From contig JASHPX010000315.1 of NCBI GenBank assembly GCA_030037905.1, positions 1 to 50,315 on the forward strand: 50,315 bases of DNA, in the 5' to 3' direction. The notes under the pieces are model-generated. The model made no database searches, had not been told where the DNA came from, and was given only the letters and a program-made list of their open reading frames with translations. The position numbers were made by a program, and so were the translations under genes. Below, one piece after another: positions 48,396 through 50,315 of this stretch (its first letter is position 1; each line of letters begins with the position of its first letter). Source of the DNA: Gammaproteobacteria bacterium. Lineage in GTDB: Bacteria; Pseudomonadota; Gammaproteobacteria; Steroidobacterales; Steroidobacteraceae.

Positions 48396-50315
48396 ATGCT
48401 GCGCTCTGCCAGCCGAGTGGTCTTGGCCCTGTTTTTCGCGGTTTCAGTGTGCGCGATGATACCCAGGCTCGCGTCCGGGGCGCAGGCTCCACTGGACGAG
48501 CTGTTGCGGCCCTCGGGCGTCGACCGGGTGACATTGTCGCCCTCCGGCACGCGCGTGGCGGCGCTGATCAAGGGTCAGGATAGCGACAGCGATCTGATGG
48601 TCCTCGAGCGGCGCGGCGGACAGATCCAGACGCTGCTGGGAACGCACCTGACTGCTCCCGATGCGATAGCGTCGTACACGTGGCTGTCGGACGATTTTCT
48701 CGCGGTCTACTTTGCGAGCCCCGACGAGCAGTTCGCCCAATTCGCGATCGCCGACGTGAACAAGCACGACCTCGAAGTGCAGGATCCCTTCACGCGGATC
48801 ATCAAGGCGCCGTGGGGCGATACGGACCACGTCCTTCTCTCCGAGACCGGTCGCGCCAACTGCCGCACGCACACGGCGGCGCGCTGCCTGGTCAGCTTTG
48901 ATCTGGCAGGCGCCTCGAGCACCCGCGTGTCCGATCCCATCTCGTTGCTGCCGGTGGGATTCCTCGCAGTGTCACCCACCGAGGTGTACGCGACCGGCCG
49001 CGATGGCCGCGGCATGCAGCACGAATTCGTGCTCAATACCAGCAACGGGAATTGGAAAGAAGTCGCGCGCGGTACGGTGGCGCAACGACGCCAGGAACTG
49101 CAGCGCGAGCAGCCGGTACCCGAGGAGCTGGTACAGCGGGAGGCACAAGCGGGGATGCCGGGAGCGATACCGGTGTGGACCGAACCAGACCACCAACTCG
49201 TGGGACTGATAGGACGCGCTCCGCAGCGCGCGTTCCTCGCGCTCGACTCGCGGCTGGACGGACTGCAAGCGCTGCTCGAGAAGCAATATCCCGACGCGCG
49301 TGTGCAGATCAGTGGACTCAATCAAGCCCTCACCCGCGGCATGGTGCAGATCCAGGGTCCCGACCAGCCCCCGCTGTACCTGTTCTTCAACGAGGCCGGC
49401 GGCCTGACCGAATACGCGCAGCTGGAGCCGACGCTCCCCGCCTCGATGCTCGGCCGCACCCACATCGAGCGTGGCTGGGCCGACGGCATGCCCGTGGCCG
49501 TGACTCTGCCACCGGCGGGCGTGACGCCGCTTGGGGTGCTGGTGCAGCCGATCATTGCGCCCCTGGGGGCCGCGGAGGAGCCACTCGAGCGCTATGACGG
49601 TCTGCGCCAGGCCTTCGCCCAGGCGGGAATCACCGTGGTGCGCACCCTGGTTCCGATGCAGGCATTTTTCCCGAATAGCGCCGCCGGGGGCGAATGGCGG
49701 CAGGCCGCGGCCACGCGCTTTCAGCAGGTGCTCTCGCACGTGCGCAGCGAGTTGGCCGGCGGCAAGCCGATCTGTCTGTTCGGCGCCGGCGACGACGGTG
49801 TGCTGGCCCTGGCCTGGTCGGGGCTCGCGCCGGTGGATTGCACGGTCGCGACCGGAGCGCGGCTCGACCCGCGAGCCATGACCCGCCCGATGCAGCTGAT
49901 CATGCCGGCTCCCGCAGGACGTGTCTCGAGAGTGCACATTGGCTCCGGGGGCAGGGTGTCCACGCTGCCGGCGGCCGGCGGGACCTACACCATCACTCCG
50001 AGCAACGCGCAGCTGCACCGCGAGCTGCCTGCGCTCTATGGATTGCCCGGCAGCGATCAGCTTGCCGATCCAGTGCAGTGGGCGTCGCAACTGCCCTCGC
50101 GCGTGATGCTGGGCTACGACATGCAGCTGCGCGTCCAACAGGAGTACGCGGGTGAGTCCACCGCGTTCCGCAAAGCCATTCGCAGGGCCGGAAAGAATCT
50201 GACGTATTACGCCGACGAGGCCGTCCAGTCGGATGACATCCAGTCACGCGAGCGGTTGCTGAGCGCCGTGGTGGATTACGTCCGCGGAAACCTGACGAGC
50301 GGCGCGGCAGCCCCG
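48396..50315 (+). CDS. S9 prolyl-oligopeptidase-like protein with a degenerate active site (3' end outside the window)
   Basis: From the ATG at 48396 (GGAGGGG five bases upstream) 640 codons are open to the window end. A signal peptide ends near RLASGAQAP. Residues 35-350 look like the degenerate beta-propeller of S9 peptidases (VTLSPSGTRVAALIKG). The alpha/beta-hydrolase part follows, but the nucleophile elbow reads GAGDDG at 463-468 (49782-49799) where relatives have GASYGG, and the later Asp and His regions are also changed. It therefore looks like a pseudo-protease. The stop codon is not in the window. Confidence 0.78.
   Translation, partial: MLRSASRVVLALFFAVSVCAMIPRLASGAQAPLDELLRPSGVDRVTLSPSGTRVAALIKGQDSDSDLMVLERRGGQIQTLLGTHLTAPDAIASYTWLSDDFLAVYFASPDEQFAQFAIADVNKHDLEVQDPFTRIIKAPWGDTDHVLLSETGRANCRTHTAARCLVSFDLAGASSTRVSDPISLLPVGFLAVSPTEVYATGRDGRGMQHEFVLNTSNGNWKEVARGTVAQRRQELQREQPVPEELVQREAQAGMPGAIPVWTEPDHQLVGLIGRAPQRAFLALDSRLDGLQALLEKQYPDARVQISGLNQALTRGMVQIQGPDQPPLYLFFNEAGGLTEYAQLEPTLPASMLGRTHIERGWADGMPVAVTLPPAGVTPLGVLVQPIIAPLGAAEEPLERYDGLRQAFAQAGITVVRTLVPMQAFFPNSAAGGEWRQAAATRFQQVLSHVRSELAGGKPICLFGAGDDGVLALAWSGLAPVDCTVATGARLDPRAMTRPMQLIMPAPAGRVSRVHIGSGGRVSTLPAAGGTYTITPSNAQLHRELPALYGLPGSDQLADPVQWASQLPSRVMLGYDMQLRVQQEYAGESTAFRKAIRRAGKNLTYYADEAVQSDDIQSRERLLSAVVDYVRGNLTSGAAAP

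Overview
The window is high-GC bacterial chromosome, densely coding on both strands, with no rRNA, tRNA, CRISPR array, transposase or phage gene recognised. Exported lipoproteins, a Tat-exported phosphoesterase, ECF sigma factor modules, a PQQ-type dehydrogenase-like protein, DUF938 and TIGR03803-type repeats suggest an environmental proteobacterium. A gammaproteobacterium near the Steroidobacteraceae or Xanthomonadales is my best guess, from protein flavour only; no marker gene proves it.

Layout. 1-1859: a possible partial gene, a small unknown protein and a lipoprotein. 1994-7539: two convergent ECF sigma modules. The plus-strand module (sigma plus a membrane partner, 3654-4963) faces away from a secreted TPR-like protein (1994-3343). 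The minus-strand module is sigma, membrane partner, secreted sandwich-domain protein and a frameshifted coiled-coil gene (7539 down to 4989). 7648-10101: intradiol (probably hydroxyquinol) dioxygenase and succinate-semialdehyde-type dehydrogenase. 10197-11950: a small coiled-coil protein and a ClC chloride transporter. 12525-14623: a BlaI-type repressor and an M56 metallopeptidase carrying a SecD-like domain, with a readable promoter and operator. 14647-19050: a duplicated bicupin, DUF938 methyltransferase, small membrane and exported proteins, a methyltransferase remnant and a nitronate monooxygenase. 19068-23172 (minus): gamma-glutamyltransferase, PEP mutase/isocitrate lyase family enzyme, exported esterase, methyltransferase. 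23297-27425 (plus): three translationally coupled exported proteins, including a six-hairpin glycosidase-like enzyme and an SMP-30-like propeller. 27455-32711: rhomboid protease, TetR regulator, Tyr/Pro-rich exported protein, SnoaL-like lipoprotein, exported unknown and VOC proteins.

32812-42631 is the most intriguing part. A GT4 glycosyltransferase, a CDP-alcohol phosphatidyltransferase, an LtaS/sulfatase-fold membrane enzyme, an MDR dehydrogenase, a pyruvoyl-tetrahydropterin-synthase homologue and a RibD-type reductase lie close together, interspersed with two cytochrome genes and a repeat lipoprotein. This combination could make a pterin- or pyrimidine-derived head group on a glycosylated lipid; that product is inference. 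42732-48214 holds three consecutive minus-strand exported proteins (beta-helix, PQQ-type propeller, Tat phosphoesterase). The window ends inside an S9-peptidase-like gene whose catalytic triad appears to be lost.

Two traits recur. Many neighbouring genes overlap by exactly four bases (ATGA or GTGA), implying translational coupling. Short in-frame tandem repeats occur in several coding regions, often near the N-terminus.
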